Shown piece after piece: positions 37,410 through 46,543 of a stretch of 64,000 bases of DNA. Under the pieces are notes generated by a model that saw only the letters and a list, made by a program, of their open reading frames with translations, was not told the origin of the DNA and did no database searches. A program made the position numbers and the translations under genes. Within the stretch, counting starts at the first letter, position 1. Each line of letters starts with the position of its first letter. The stretch lies in contig NZ_JACIDR010000004.1 in assembly GCF_014196425.1 (NCBI RefSeq), positions 248,001 to 312,000 on the forward strand. The letters are read 5' to 3'. This DNA comes from Hansschlegelia beijingensis. Its GTDB lineage: Bacteria > Pseudomonadota > Alphaproteobacteria > Rhizobiales > Methylopilaceae.

Positions 37410-38933
37410 ATGCCTCACCCCTCGGGATCTGACGACAAGGCCGCTTTCGGCGTGACAGGCCTTGACGACATCCTCATCGGGGGCGTGCGGCGGGATCGTC
37501 TGTATCTGCTGGAAGGGTCGCCGGGCACCGGCAAGACCACCCTCGCGCTGCAGTTCCTGCTCGAGGGCGGCGCGCTGGGCGAGGTCGGCCTCTACATCAC
37601 CATCTCGGAGACCGCGACGGAGCTGCGCGAGACCGCGACGTCGCATGGCTGGTCGATCCCCGCGCACGTCAACATCTTCGAGCTCGCGCCCTCGGACAGC
37701 CTGCTCGACGCGGAGCAGCAGCAGAGCCTGCTCTATTCGTCGGATCTCGAACTCGGCGAAACGACCCGGATGATCTTCGAGGCGGTGGAGCGCGTGCAGC
37801 CCTCCCGCATCGTCATCGACAGCCTTTCGGAGATCCGCCTGCTCGCCGGCGGTTCACTGCGCTATCGGCGCCAGGTCCTCGCGCTCAAGCACTATTTCGC
37901 GAAGCGCGGCACGACCGTGCTGCTGCTCGACGACCTGACGGCCGACGTCAGCGACAAGACCGTCCACAGCGTGGCGCATGGCGTCATCCGGCTCGAGGAG
38001 CTGGCGCCCAACTATGGCCCCGAGCGGCGCCGGCTTCGCGTCGTCAAGTATCGTGGGCAGCGCTATCGCGGCGGCTACCATGACTTCGCCATCCTGACGG
38101 GCGGGATCGCCGTATTTCCCCGGCTTGTCTCCCTCGAGCACAAGACCGAGTTCGAGCGCGTCCCGCGCAGCAGCGGGATCCCGGAGTTCGACGCCCTTCT
38201 CGGGGGGGGCGTCGAGAGCGGGTCCAGCACGCTGATCCTCGGGCCGACCGGAAGCGGCAAGAGCCTGATCGCAATCCAGTTCGTGGCGGCGGCCGTAGGG
38301 CGCGGCGAGCGTTGCGCCATGTTCGTCTTCGATGAGGAGCTCGGGCTTCTGTTCGAACGGACGGCCGCCATGGGCTTCCCGCTGCGGCGCTGGTTCGCGG
38401 AGGGCAGCCTCGTGATCGAGCAGGTCGACGCCGCAGAGCTCACGCCCGGCGAGTTCGCCCATCGGGTCCGCGCTCGGGTCGACGCCAACGGCATCAAGAC
38501 GGTGGTGATCGACAGTCTGAACGGCTACCAGGCCGCGATGCCGGACGAGCATTCGCTCATCCTGCACATCCACGAGTTGCTGCAGTATCTGAACAGGCAG
38601 GGTGCCTCGACCTTCCTCACGCTCGCGCAACACGGGCTGATGGGCGACATGAGATCGTCCGTCGACCTGACCTATCTTGCCGACACTGTCGTGCTGCTCC
38701 GCTATTTCGAAGCCTCAGGCCAGGTCCGTCGGGCCATGTCGATCGTCAAGAAGCGGACGAGCGCACATGAGGACACGATCCGGGAGTACCGCATCGGTCC
38801 GGGTGGGCTGTCGGTCGGGCCGGCGCTCGAAGACTTCCAGGGCATCCTGAGAGGAACGCCGGTCTTTATCGGCAAAGGCAGAGAGCTGCCCCTCATGGGC
38901 GGGGCGCCCGAGAGGTCCGGCCCCTTTTCGTGA
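37410..38933 (+). CDS. KaiC-like ATPase with two KaiC domains
   Basis: A 507-residue RecA/KaiC-family ATPase with tandem domains. Domain 1 (about 10-245) has Walker A EGSPGTGKTT and Walker B RIVIDSLSEIR; domain 2 (about 250-490) has Walker A LGPTGSGKSL and KTVVIDSLNGYQ. Catalytic Glu pairs (domain 1 SETATE region) are as in non-cyanobacterial KaiC. There is no kaiA or kaiB nearby. Its stop overlaps the GTG start of a hybrid histidine kinase (GTGA), so both are co-translated; such KaiC-kinase pairs are thought to act in signalling and stress or light response rather than in a clock. Confidence 0.93.
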   Translation: MPHPSGSDDKAAFGVTGLDDILIGGVRRDRLYLLEGSPGTGKTTLALQFLLEGGALGEVGLYITISETATELRETATSHGWSIPAHVNIFELAPSDSLLDAEQQQSLLYSSDLELGETTRMIFEAVERVQPSRIVIDSLSEIRLLAGGSLRYRRQVLALKHYFAKRGTTVLLLDDLTADVSDKTVHSVAHGVIRLEELAPNYGPERRRLRVVKYRGQRYRGGYHDFAILTGGIAVFPRLVSLEHKTEFERVPRSSGIPEFDALLGGGVESGSSTLILGPTGSGKSLIAIQFVAAAVGRGERCAMFVFDEELGLLFERTAAMGFPLRRWFAEGSLVIEQVDAAELTPGEFAHRVRARVDANGIKTVVIDSLNGYQAAMPDEHSLILHIHELLQYLNRQGASTFLTLAQHGLMGDMRSSVDLTYLADTVVLLRYFEASGQVRRAMSIVKKRTSAHEDTIREYRIGPGGLSVGPALEDFQGILRGTPVFIGKGRELPLMGGAPERSGPFS

Positions 38934-41311
38934 CCGCGCCGCACAACCCATCATCCGAACGCGTCCTGATCCTCGCGCCTCTGGGCAGAGACGCGCGGAT
39001 CGCGCAGTCGCTGATGGGGGAGGCGACGATCGCCTCGCTGATCGTTCGCGATCTGGACGGGATGATCGCCGGCCTTGTCGAGACGGCGGGCGCCGTCGTG
39101 GTCACCGAGGAGGCGCTGCAACGTGTCGATCTTTCGCCGCTTGCGGCCTGGATCTCCGACCAGCCGCCATGGTCGGACATGCCGTTCGTCGTGCTGGTGC
39201 GCCATGGCGCCGGAACGGAGCGTAACCCGGCGGCGACCAGATTGTCGGAACTGCTCGGAAACGTCAGCTTCGTGGAACGGCCGTTTCATCCGACCACGTT
39301 GATCAGCGTGGTCCGGGCCGCGCTCCGCGGTCGTCGGCGGCAGTACGAGGCGCGCGCGCGGCTTGAGGCGCTTCGGGTCGAGCGGCAGCACTATCTCGAT
39401 CTGTTCGAGAACATCGACGCCGGTTTCTGCACGTTCGAGATGAAGTTCGACGAGGCCGGACGTGCGGTGGACTACCGGTTCATCGAAACCAACCCGGCGT
39501 TCGAGGCGCAGACCGGGCTCACGAACGCGGCGGGACGCTGGATGCGCGAACTGGCGCCGGATCACGACGACCACTGGTTCGAGATCTATGGGCGCGTGGC
39601 CCTGACGGGGGAGCCCGTCAGGTTCGAGAGCTCCGCGAGCGAGCTTGGGCAGCGCTGGTATGACGTCCACGCGTTCCGGCTCGACAAACCGGAGCAGCGT
39701 CGGGTGGCGGCGCTCTTCAACGACATCACGCCGCGTCGCAAGCTCGAGTCCCGGCTTCGACAGCTGAACGAAGGGCTCGAGACGCAGGTCGCCGAGCGGA
39801 CCGCCGAACGCGACCGAGTCTGGAGGAACTCACGCGACCTTCTGACCGTCCTCGGGGTCGACGGCGTGTTTCGCGCGGTCAATCCGGCCTGGACGGCCAT
39901 TCTCGGCCATCCGCACGAGGAGGTGGTGGGAAGAAACTTCCGGGAGTTCATCTGGCCGGACGATCTGAAGGTGACGGAGGCCGCGCTCCGGGAGGCGTCG
40001 GACGCCCGCGACCTGACCAATTTCGAGAACCGGTTCCGACACCTCGACGGGACGCCGCGCTGGTTCTCCTGGCGCACCTCCGCGGAAGGCGATCTCATTT
40101 ATGCCTATGGGCGGGAAATAACGGCCGAGAAGCAGCAGGCTTCGGCGCTCGCACAGGCTGAAGAAGCCCTCAGGCAATCTCAGAAGCTTGAAGCCGTGGG
40201 ACAGCTCACCGGCGGGGTGGCGCATGACTTCAACAACCTTCTGACGATCATCCGCTCGTCGGTCGACTTTCTGAGGCGGCCCGACCTGCCGGAGGAGCGG
40301 CGCCGTCGCTACGTGGACGCGATTTCGGAAACGACCGACCGGGCGGCGCGCCTGACTGGGCAGCTCCTCGCCTTCGCCCGCCGGCAGGCGCTCAATCCGG
40401 AGGTGTTCGAGGTCGGGGCCTGCGTCTCCGCCCTCACCGACATGCTGGACACGGTGACCGGCGCGCGCGTGAACGTGCAGAGCACGTTGCCGGAGAGGCC
40501 GTGTTTCGTCAAAGCCGACCGCAGCCAGTTCGAGACGGCGCTCGTCAACATGGCGGTCAACGCGCGCGACGCGATGAACGGGGAGGGCGCGCTTGAGCTC
40601 CGGGTCGTTTCCGGCGCCGGGCTGCCCTCGATCCGGGGCCATGCGCCGAGCGGCCGGCCGTTCGTCGCAGTGTCGCTCACGGACACCGGCGAAGGCATCG
40701 CGCCGGACATCATCTCGCAGATATTCGAGCCGTTCTACACCACCAAGGAAATCGGCAAGGGCACGGGTCTCGGATTGTCGCAGGTGTTCGGCTTCGCCAA
40801 GCAGTCCGGCGGAGACGTCGCGGTCGAGAGCACGCCGGGCGCAGGCGCGACCTTCACGATCTATCTTCCCGAGGTTGAGGAGGCCGCCGAGCCGGAGCCG
40901 GCGCGTCGGACGACCCGCCCGGCGCCGGTCGGCGGTGGACGCCGCGTGCTGATCGTCGAGGACAATGTGGAGGTCGGCGGGTTCGCGACGCAGACCCTGC
41001 AGGATCTCGGTTACGTGACGAGCTGGGCGATGAACGCCTCCGAGGCCCTCGTCATGCTCAAGGACCCGGCCGCCTCGTTCGACGTGGTGTTCTCCGATGT
41101 CGTGATGCCCGGCCTGAATGGGGTCGATCTCGCTCGCGAGATACGGCGACTGACGCCGGACCTGCCCATCGTCCTCACCTCCGGCTACAGCGACGTGCTG
41201 GCCCAGGAGGGGCGCTCCGGCTTCGAGCTGTTGCAGAAGCCCTATTCGGTCGAGGAGCTGTCTCGCGTGCTGCGCCTCGCGATCGCGAGCTCGTTGCAGT
41301 CGGGACGTTGA
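38930..41311 (+). CDS. Hybrid sensor histidine kinase with PAS domains and receiver
   Basis: A 793-residue soluble kinase. The N-terminal ~130 residues resemble a receiver-like fold without a clear acceptor Asp; two PAS domains follow (about 150-270 and 300-400) separated by a coiled coil; HisKA with the His in GGVAHDFNNLLT (~425), HATPase_c with NMAVNARDAM, DTGEGI and GTGLGLSQV; and a C-terminal receiver (about 670-790) with Asp in VFSDVVMPG. It starts at GTG 38930, overlapping the KaiC stop by 4 nt. No membrane segments. It probably passes signals with the KaiC ATPase. Confidence 0.9.
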   Translation: MTAPHNPSSERVLILAPLGRDARIAQSLMGEATIASLIVRDLDGMIAGLVETAGAVVVTEEALQRVDLSPLAAWISDQPPWSDMPFVVLVRHGAGTERNPAATRLSELLGNVSFVERPFHPTTLISVVRAALRGRRRQYEARARLEALRVERQHYLDLFENIDAGFCTFEMKFDEAGRAVDYRFIETNPAFEAQTGLTNAAGRWMRELAPDHDDHWFEIYGRVALTGEPVRFESSASELGQRWYDVHAFRLDKPEQRRVAALFNDITPRRKLESRLRQLNEGLETQVAERTAERDRVWRNSRDLLTVLGVDGVFRAVNPAWTAILGHPHEEVVGRNFREFIWPDDLKVTEAALREASDARDLTNFENRFRHLDGTPRWFSWRTSAEGDLIYAYGREITAEKQQASALAQAEEALRQSQKLEAVGQLTGGVAHDFNNLLTIIRSSVDFLRRPDLPEERRRRYVDAISETTDRAARLTGQLLAFARRQALNPEVFEVGACVSALTDMLDTVTGARVNVQSTLPERPCFVKADRSQFETALVNMAVNARDAMNGEGALELRVVSGAGLPSIRGHAPSGRPFVAVSLTDTGEGIAPDIISQIFEPFYTTKEIGKGTGLGLSQVFGFAKQSGGDVAVESTPGAGATFTIYLPEVEEAAEPEPARRTTRPAPVGGGRRVLIVEDNVEVGGFATQTLQDLGYVTSWAMNASEALVMLKDPAASFDVVFSDVVMPGLNGVDLAREIRRLTPDLPIVLTSGYSDVLAQEGRSGFELLQKPYSVEELSRVLRLAIASSLQSGR

Positions 41312-41503
41312 GCTTCTGACATCACAGCCTTGGCGGGCCGGCCCGCTGGCGTTGGGCTCGAGTTCTCTTTGGCCTGAGCTCGCTCGGCCCGGCCGAGGGC
41401 GGCGCTGCGCGCAGCCGCCACCGCTGCTTGAGCTGTTGACTCCGCCTGCGAGTGGGACTCCTTTCACGACACCTAAACACTTGCGTTGTTTGGAGTAATT
41501 ATA

Positions 41504-42529
41504 ATGAAAAGGTTGGACCGCCGCGCCTTTGCCGCGGGGCTGGCTGCGGCTGGCGGCGCCGCCTTGCTCGGCTCCGGGCGAAGCGCCTGGGCGAACGAGG
41601 GCGGCGCGCTGACCCTCTACAACGGCCAGCATGCGGAGACGACCGCCGCGATCGTCGAAGCCTTCACCCAGCAAACCGGCGTCCAGGTCGCGATCCGTCG
41701 CGGCAACAGCGCCCAGCTCGCCAACCAGATCATCGAGGAAGGCCAGGCTTCGCCGGCCGACGTGTTCTACTCCGAAGAGAGCGCCCCCATCGCTGCGCTC
41801 GCCGCCCGGGGCCTGCTGGCGCCGGCGCAGCCGGACACGATCGCGCAGGTTCATTCCCAATTCGCGGCCAAGGATGGCTCTTGGGTCGGCGTCAGCGCGC
41901 GTTGCAGGGTCGTTGCCTACAATGTCGACATGATCGAGCCGGAGGCGCTGCCGGGTTCGGTGATGGATTTCGCGAACCCGGAGTGGCGCGGCCGCGTCGG
42001 CTTCGTGCCGACCAGCGGCGAGTTCCAGGCCCAGGCGCTCGCCATCGTCAAGCTCAAGGGCCGCGAGGCCGCGCTCGACTGGCTGAAGGGGCTGAAGGCC
42101 AACGGTCGCGTCTACAACGGAAATGTCGCGGCCGTACAGGCGGTGCAGCGCGGGGAGATCCCGACGGCGCTCGTCAACAACTACTACTGGTTCCGCGTCG
42201 CCGACGAGGTCGGAGCCGACAGGATGAAGTGCCAGCTCCAATATCTCGGCCACAAGGATCCCGGGGCTTTGGTCACGCTGTCCGGCGCGGGCATTTTGAA
42301 GTCGAGCAAGCGCCAGGAGCTGGCGCAGCGCCTTCTTGCGTTCATGGTCAGCGTTCCGGGCCAACAGGCTCTCGTCGGCGCCGTCGCAGAGTACCCGGTG
42401 CGGCCTGACGTCAAGTCGCCCTATCCCCTGAAGCCGCTTGATGAGCTCGACCCGCCCGACGTGTCGCCCGAGGACATCGCGGATTCAGATCTCGCGCGGG
42501 ATCTGCGTCGCGAGGCCGGGCTCGCTTGA
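41504..42529 (+). CDS. fbpA: Ferric iron ABC transporter substrate-binding protein
   Basis: A 341-residue periplasmic iron-binding protein of the FbpA/FutA family. The ATG at 41504 (GGAG 8 nt upstream) opens a Tat signal (LDRRAFAAGLAAAGGAALLG). The mature protein shows TLYNGQHAETTAAIVEAF, ADVFYSEESAPIAALAARGLL, WVGVSARCRVVAYN and the Tyr pair in LVNNYYWFRVADE that coordinates Fe3+. A short extension at 41486 (MFGVII) lacks RBS. It is followed at once by permease and ATPase genes. No clear Fur, Irr or RirA box is visible upstream. Confidence 0.93.
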   Translation: MKRLDRRAFAAGLAAAGGAALLGSGRSAWANEGGALTLYNGQHAETTAAIVEAFTQQTGVQVAIRRGNSAQLANQIIEEGQASPADVFYSEESAPIAALAARGLLAPAQPDTIAQVHSQFAAKDGSWVGVSARCRVVAYNVDMIEPEALPGSVMDFANPEWRGRVGFVPTSGEFQAQALAIVKLKGREAALDWLKGLKANGRVYNGNVAAVQAVQRGEIPTALVNNYYWFRVADEVGADRMKCQLQYLGHKDPGALVTLSGAGILKSSKRQELAQRLLAFMVSVPGQQALVGAVAEYPVRPDVKSPYPLKPLDELDPPDVSPEDIADSDLARDLRREAGLA

Positions 42530-44076
42530 CGCTCGCGCTGGCGGGCGCCGGCCGGCGGACGAGGTCGCCGAGCTGGCTCACGCTCGCCGTCTTGGCGCCC
42601 ACTCTGCTGATCTCGCTGCCGATCGCCTATGTGGCGACCCGGGCGTGGCAGGTCGGTCTGGCGGGCGTCGCCGAGGAGCTGTTCCGGGCGCGCACCGCGG
42701 AGCTTCTCGTCAACACGGTCACGCTTGCGGGCTCGGTGACGCTGCTGTCGGCGTTGATCGGGGTTGCGGTCGCGTGGTGCGTCGAGCGGTCCGACGTTCC
42801 GGGCCGGCGCTGGTGGCGGGTGGCGGCCGCATTGCCGCTGGCCGTCCCGGCCTTCGTCGCGAGCTTCGCCTGGGCCTCGATGGGCGTCGCGTTCCAGACG
42901 ATGCCGGGCGCGGTGCTGATCCTCACTCTGTCGCACTATCCGCTGGTCTATCTGCCGGTGGCGGCTGCGCTGCGCGGCATGGATCCCGCCTTCGACGACG
43001 TGGCGCGCTCCCTCGGTCGAACGTCGTGGCGGCGGTTCGTGAGCGTGACGCTGCCCCAGGCCTGGCCGGCGCTCGGCGCCGGCGCATTGCTCGTGCTCAC
43101 CCATATGTTCGCCGAGTTCGGGGCGCTCGCGCTCCTGCGGGTCCAGACCTTCACCACCGCGATCTTCGAATCCTACGAACTCGAGTTCGACGGCGGCACG
43201 GCGGCCCTGCAATCGGCCGTGCTGCTCGCGCTCGCGCTGCCGCCGGCGCTGTTCGAGATGAAGCTGCGCCGCGATCTGCGGTTCGCGCGGGTCGGCAAGG
43301 GGGGGCGGCGACGGCTGTCGCTCACGCCGCTGGGGGGCGCGCGGCCATTCGTCCTCTTCGGAATGGCCGCGCTGATCGCGCTGGCGCTCGGCGCGCCCTG
43401 CGCGGTGCTGGCCTATTGGCTCGCGGTCGGCAAATCGTTCGGCCACGCCGCCGCCGACATCTGGCCAGCCGTGAAAGGCTCGTTGACCCTCGCGCTGCCC
43501 GGAGCCCTCGTCGTCACGGCGCTCGCCGCCCCGCTCGCGCTCGCCGCCACCCGCCACCTGGGACGCCTGTCCGGGCTCGCCGAGAGGCTGCCCTACGTCG
43601 TGCACGGACTTCCCGGTCTGGTCGTCGCGCTGGCTCTCGTGTTCTTCTCGATCCGCTTCTTTCCCGAGGTTTACCAGACGGTCGCGCTGCTGTTCGCGGC
43701 TTACGCTGTGCTGGCCCTGCCGCTCGCCCAGTCGGCCCTGCGGGCGTCGCTGGAACTGGCGCCGGCTCGGTTCGAAGAGGTGGCCAGGAGCCTGGGCAAG
43801 GGACCGGTCGCGGCCTTCGTCGCGGTGACGCTTCCCAACATGCTGCCGGGGGTGGGCGCCGCGCTCGCGCTGATCACGCTGGAGCTCGCGCGGGAGCTCA
43901 CCGCGACCCTGATGCTTGCGCCCATCGGCGTGACCACGCTCGCAACCGAGGTCTGGTCGCAGGCGAACGAAGGCCGCTATGCGGCGGCGGCGCCTTTCGC
44001 CGCATTGCTGGTCGCGGTTTCGGCGATCCCCGTTTATGTGTTCACCCGCCGCAGCCTGGAGCTTCACGATCTCTGA
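42526..44076 (+). CDS. fbpB: Ferric iron ABC transporter permease
   Basis: A 516-residue inner-membrane permease with two fused BPD_transp_1 halves and about 12 hydrophobic segments, as in FbpB/FutB. Each half carries the cytoplasmic EAA-type loop (DPAFDDVARSLGRTSWRRFVSVTLP and ARFEEVARSLGKGPVAAFVAVTLP). It starts at a TTG that overlaps the fbpA stop (TTGA) and ends overlapping the ATPase start (TGATG), so the three are translationally coupled. Confidence 0.92.
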   Translation: MTLALAGAGRRTRSPSWLTLAVLAPTLLISLPIAYVATRAWQVGLAGVAEELFRARTAELLVNTVTLAGSVTLLSALIGVAVAWCVERSDVPGRRWWRVAAALPLAVPAFVASFAWASMGVAFQTMPGAVLILTLSHYPLVYLPVAAALRGMDPAFDDVARSLGRTSWRRFVSVTLPQAWPALGAGALLVLTHMFAEFGALALLRVQTFTTAIFESYELEFDGGTAALQSAVLLALALPPALFEMKLRRDLRFARVGKGGRRRLSLTPLGGARPFVLFGMAALIALALGAPCAVLAYWLAVGKSFGHAAADIWPAVKGSLTLALPGALVVTALAAPLALAATRHLGRLSGLAERLPYVVHGLPGLVVALALVFFSIRFFPEVYQTVALLFAAYAVLALPLAQSALRASLELAPARFEEVARSLGKGPVAAFVAVTLPNMLPGVGAALALITLELARELTATLMLAPIGVTTLATEVWSQANEGRYAAAAPFAALLVAVSAIPVYVFTRRSLELHDL

Positions 44077-45098
44077 TGACGAGCGTCCGCGTCCGCGAGG
44101 CGAAGAAGGCCTTCAATGGCCAGTCGGTGCTGCGTGGCGTCGACTTCGCCGTGCGCGACGGCGAGATCGCCGCCCTGCTCGGGCCTTCGGGATGCGGCAA
44201 GACCACCCTGTTGCGGCTGATCGCGGGCTTCGAGCGGCTCGACGGCGGCGCGATCGAGATCCATGGCCGGGAGGTCGCGGGCGAAGGCCTGCATGTGCCG
44301 CCGGAGCGACGAAGGATCGGATACGTGCCCCAGGAAGGGGCCTTGTTCCCGCATCTGACGGTCTTGGGGAACGTGGGCTTCGGCCTCGCGCGGCGGGAGC
44401 GGACGAGAGAGCGGATCGGCGAGGTCCTGGCGCTTGTCGGCGTGCAGGAACTTGCGGAACGCTATCCGCACGAGCTTTCGGGAGGGCAGCAACAGCGCGT
44501 CGCGCTGGCGCGCGCGCTCGCTCCGCGCCCTGAAATCGTGCTGCTCGACGAGCCGTTCAACGGCCTCGATCTTGATCTCCGCCGGGCCGTCTCGGCCGAG
44601 GTGGTCGCTACGCTCCGGCGCTCCGGCGCCTCGGCCATCCTGGTGACGCACGATCCCGAGGAGGCCTTTGCGAGCGCCGACACGGTCGCGGTCATGAACC
44701 AGGGCGCGATCGCGCAGCAGGGCGATCCGCGATCCGTCTACCTGCAGCCCGCGAGCGCCGAGGTGGCGCGGATCACCGGCGCGGCGGTGTTCCTCGACGC
44801 CACGATCCGCGGCGCGGTGGCGGAGACAGCACTGGGAAGCATGCCGCTCGGCGCGGCGTCGCCTGGAGTGAACGGTTTCGCCCGGGTCTGCGTGCGGCCC
44901 GAGCAGATCGTTCTGGGCGCTCCGGGCTCCGGATGCGCGGCCAAAATCCTGGCCCGCAGTTTCCGGGGCGATCACACGGTCCTGACGGTCGCGATCGGCG
45001 AGTTCCGGCTGCCGGTGCGCGCGCCGACGAGCTTCGCGGCCGACGCCAGCGTTGTCGAAGTCGCTCTCGAGGGATCCTGCGTCGCGTTTCCGCGCTGA
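44076..45098 (+). CDS. fbpC: Ferric iron ABC transporter ATP-binding protein
   Basis: A 340-residue ABC ATPase with Walker A GPSGCGKTT, Q-loop YVPQEGALFPHLTV, signature LSGGQQQRVALARAL, Walker B VLLDEPFNGLD and H-loop VTHDPEEA. The C-terminal ~110 residues form a TOBE-like regulatory domain (VCVRPEQIVLG). The ATG at 44076 shares one base with the fbpB stop. The gene ends only 5 bp before the convergent udgX stop, with no room for a separate terminator. Confidence 0.92.
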   Translation: MTSVRVREAKKAFNGQSVLRGVDFAVRDGEIAALLGPSGCGKTTLLRLIAGFERLDGGAIEIHGREVAGEGLHVPPERRRIGYVPQEGALFPHLTVLGNVGFGLARRERTRERIGEVLALVGVQELAERYPHELSGGQQQRVALARALAPRPEIVLLDEPFNGLDLDLRRAVSAEVVATLRRSGASAILVTHDPEEAFASADTVAVMNQGAIAQQGDPRSVYLQPASAEVARITGAAVFLDATIRGAVAETALGSMPLGAASPGVNGFARVCVRPEQIVLGAPGSGCAAKILARSFRGDHTVLTVAIGEFRLPVRAPTSFAADASVVEVALEGSCVAFPR

Positions 45099-45103
45099 GG
45101 CCC

Positions 45104-46543
45104 TTAGGCCAATTTGGCGAACGGCGCCGCGAGCCGCAGATCTTCGACGAACCGGGAGAACTCCGCGCGCTTGCGATCCTCGTCGGGCAGCCGCAGCAGA
45201 TAGGACGGGTGGACCGTCACCAGCACGTCCGGCTCGCCGTCTCGCTGCAGGATCGAGCCGCGCGTCTCGCCGATCTTGACGACGCGTCCCATCACGGCGC
45301 GCGCCGCGGTGGCGCCCATCGCCACCACCAGCCGCGGCCTGAGGGTGGCCATCTCGCGCTCCAGCCACGGCCGACACGCTGCGATCTCGGTCGGTCCTGG
45401 CGTCTTGTGCAGCCGGAACTTGCCGCGGGGCTCGAATTTGAAGTGCTTCACCGCGTTGGTGACATAGACCTTGTCGCGCTCGAGGCCGGCCTCCTGCGCG
45501 GCCCGGTCGAACAGCGCCCCGGCCGGGCCGACGAAGGGCCGGCCCTGGATATCCTCCTTGTCGCCGGGCTGCTCGCCCACGAACATGACCCTCGCGTCCG
45601 CAGGCCCTTCGCCGAACACCGCCTGCGTGGCGTCGGCCCAGAGCGGGCAGTTGCGGCACTCGTCAACCTCCGCTCGCAGCGCGTCGAGCGTCGAGGCGTC
45701 GTGGGCTGCGGGGAGTTCGGTCTGCTTCATCGGGCGGTGGCCCTTCTTCGGCATGGTCGCCGGCGCAGCGACCATGGCCGCCGACCGGTCGGCGGCTGAG
45801 GCGATCAACGGACGAATGAGCGAAGCCTCAGGAAGGTTGCGCCAGTACTTGCGCGGCATCTCGGACCGCATCGCGGCGACCTTGAGCCGCGCAGGATTGA
45901 AGATGCTGGCGTAGTAGGTCCGCCAGACGGCCTCAAGGGCGTCGCTGTCCGGGGCGTCGGCGCGCCTTGCGCCCTCCGAGAAGACGAGTTCGTCACCGTC
46001 CCAATGCGCCGAACGCTCCGGCGTCAGGATCGACCAGCGCATCGAGGCGAAGCGGCGCACGAAGAACGGCGCGGTCGCCTCGACGATGTGATGCTCCGGC
46101 TCGAACCAGGAGACGAAATGCGCTCCGCCCGGGGTCGCGATCTCCCGGAACCGCACGAAGGCGGTCATCTTGTGCTTGTCGCGCCGGACCGCCTTGGCGA
46201 GATCGCGGGCGCGCACGACGTCCGGATCCGCCGCGTCGTCCAGAACCGATCTATCCGCCACGACGCGCGCGAGCAGGCGGTAGAACAGGTCGAAACGGCC
46301 GGGGTCGCTGTGGAGAAGTCCTGCCGCGGCGAGCTCGAGGAAGCCGCGCGCGACCGAGAAACCCTGCGCCTCCGCATGCGCCGGAGGCTCTTCCTGGGCT
46401 GCGCAGAACAGGTCGTCCGGCTGGCCCGCCACCGACCAGACGACCGACGAAGCCGGCGTCCCGGCTGCGAGCAGGCTTCGCGCAGCCGCGCGCCAACCCG
46501 CGACGTCGGCGGGACCGTCGAGGACGACCCGGCGCGCTGTCAA
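45104..46543 (-). CDS. udgX: UdgX uracil-DNA glycosylase fused to DUF4130
   Basis: A 479-residue protein. The N-terminal ~245 residues are DUF4130 (FYRLLARVVADR, VRRDKHKMTAFVRFRE, FFVRRFASMRWSILTP). The C-terminal ~190 residues are a UdgX-type uracil-DNA glycosylase with motif A GEQPGDKED, RPFVGPAG, the inserted loop GKFRLHKTP (compare KRRIH in UdgX, where the His bonds covalently to the abasic site after uracil removal) and VHPSYLLR. The start at 46543 overlaps the radical SAM gene's stop by 4 nt. It acts in DNA repair, probably induced by damage through the promoter at 47799-47827. Confidence 0.92.
   Translation of the reverse strand: MTARRVVLDGPADVAGWRAAARSLLAAGTPASSVVWSVAGQPDDLFCAAQEEPPAHAEAQGFSVARGFLELAAAGLLHSDPGRFDLFYRLLARVVADRSVLDDAADPDVVRARDLAKAVRRDKHKMTAFVRFREIATPGGAHFVSWFEPEHHIVEATAPFFVRRFASMRWSILTPERSAHWDGDELVFSEGARRADAPDSDALEAVWRTYYASIFNPARLKVAAMRSEMPRKYWRNLPEASLIRPLIASAADRSAAMVAAPATMPKKGHRPMKQTELPAAHDASTLDALRAEVDECRNCPLWADATQAVFGEGPADARVMFVGEQPGDKEDIQGRPFVGPAGALFDRAAQEAGLERDKVYVTNAVKHFKFEPRGKFRLHKTPGPTEIAACRPWLEREMATLRPRLVVAMGATAARAVMGRVVKIGETRGSILQRDGEPDVLVTVHPSYLLRLPDEDRKRAEFSRFVEDLRLAAPFAKLA

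Noticed and set aside
41485-41515. Fur-like box before fbpA
   Set aside because: The AT-rich stretch matches the 19-bp consensus at too few positions and overlaps the start codon; no Irr or RirA motif is convincing either.
39830-42364. Long antisense frame across the hybrid kinase and fbpA
   Set aside because: It crosses two real genes and their intergenic gap with no recognisable protein content.
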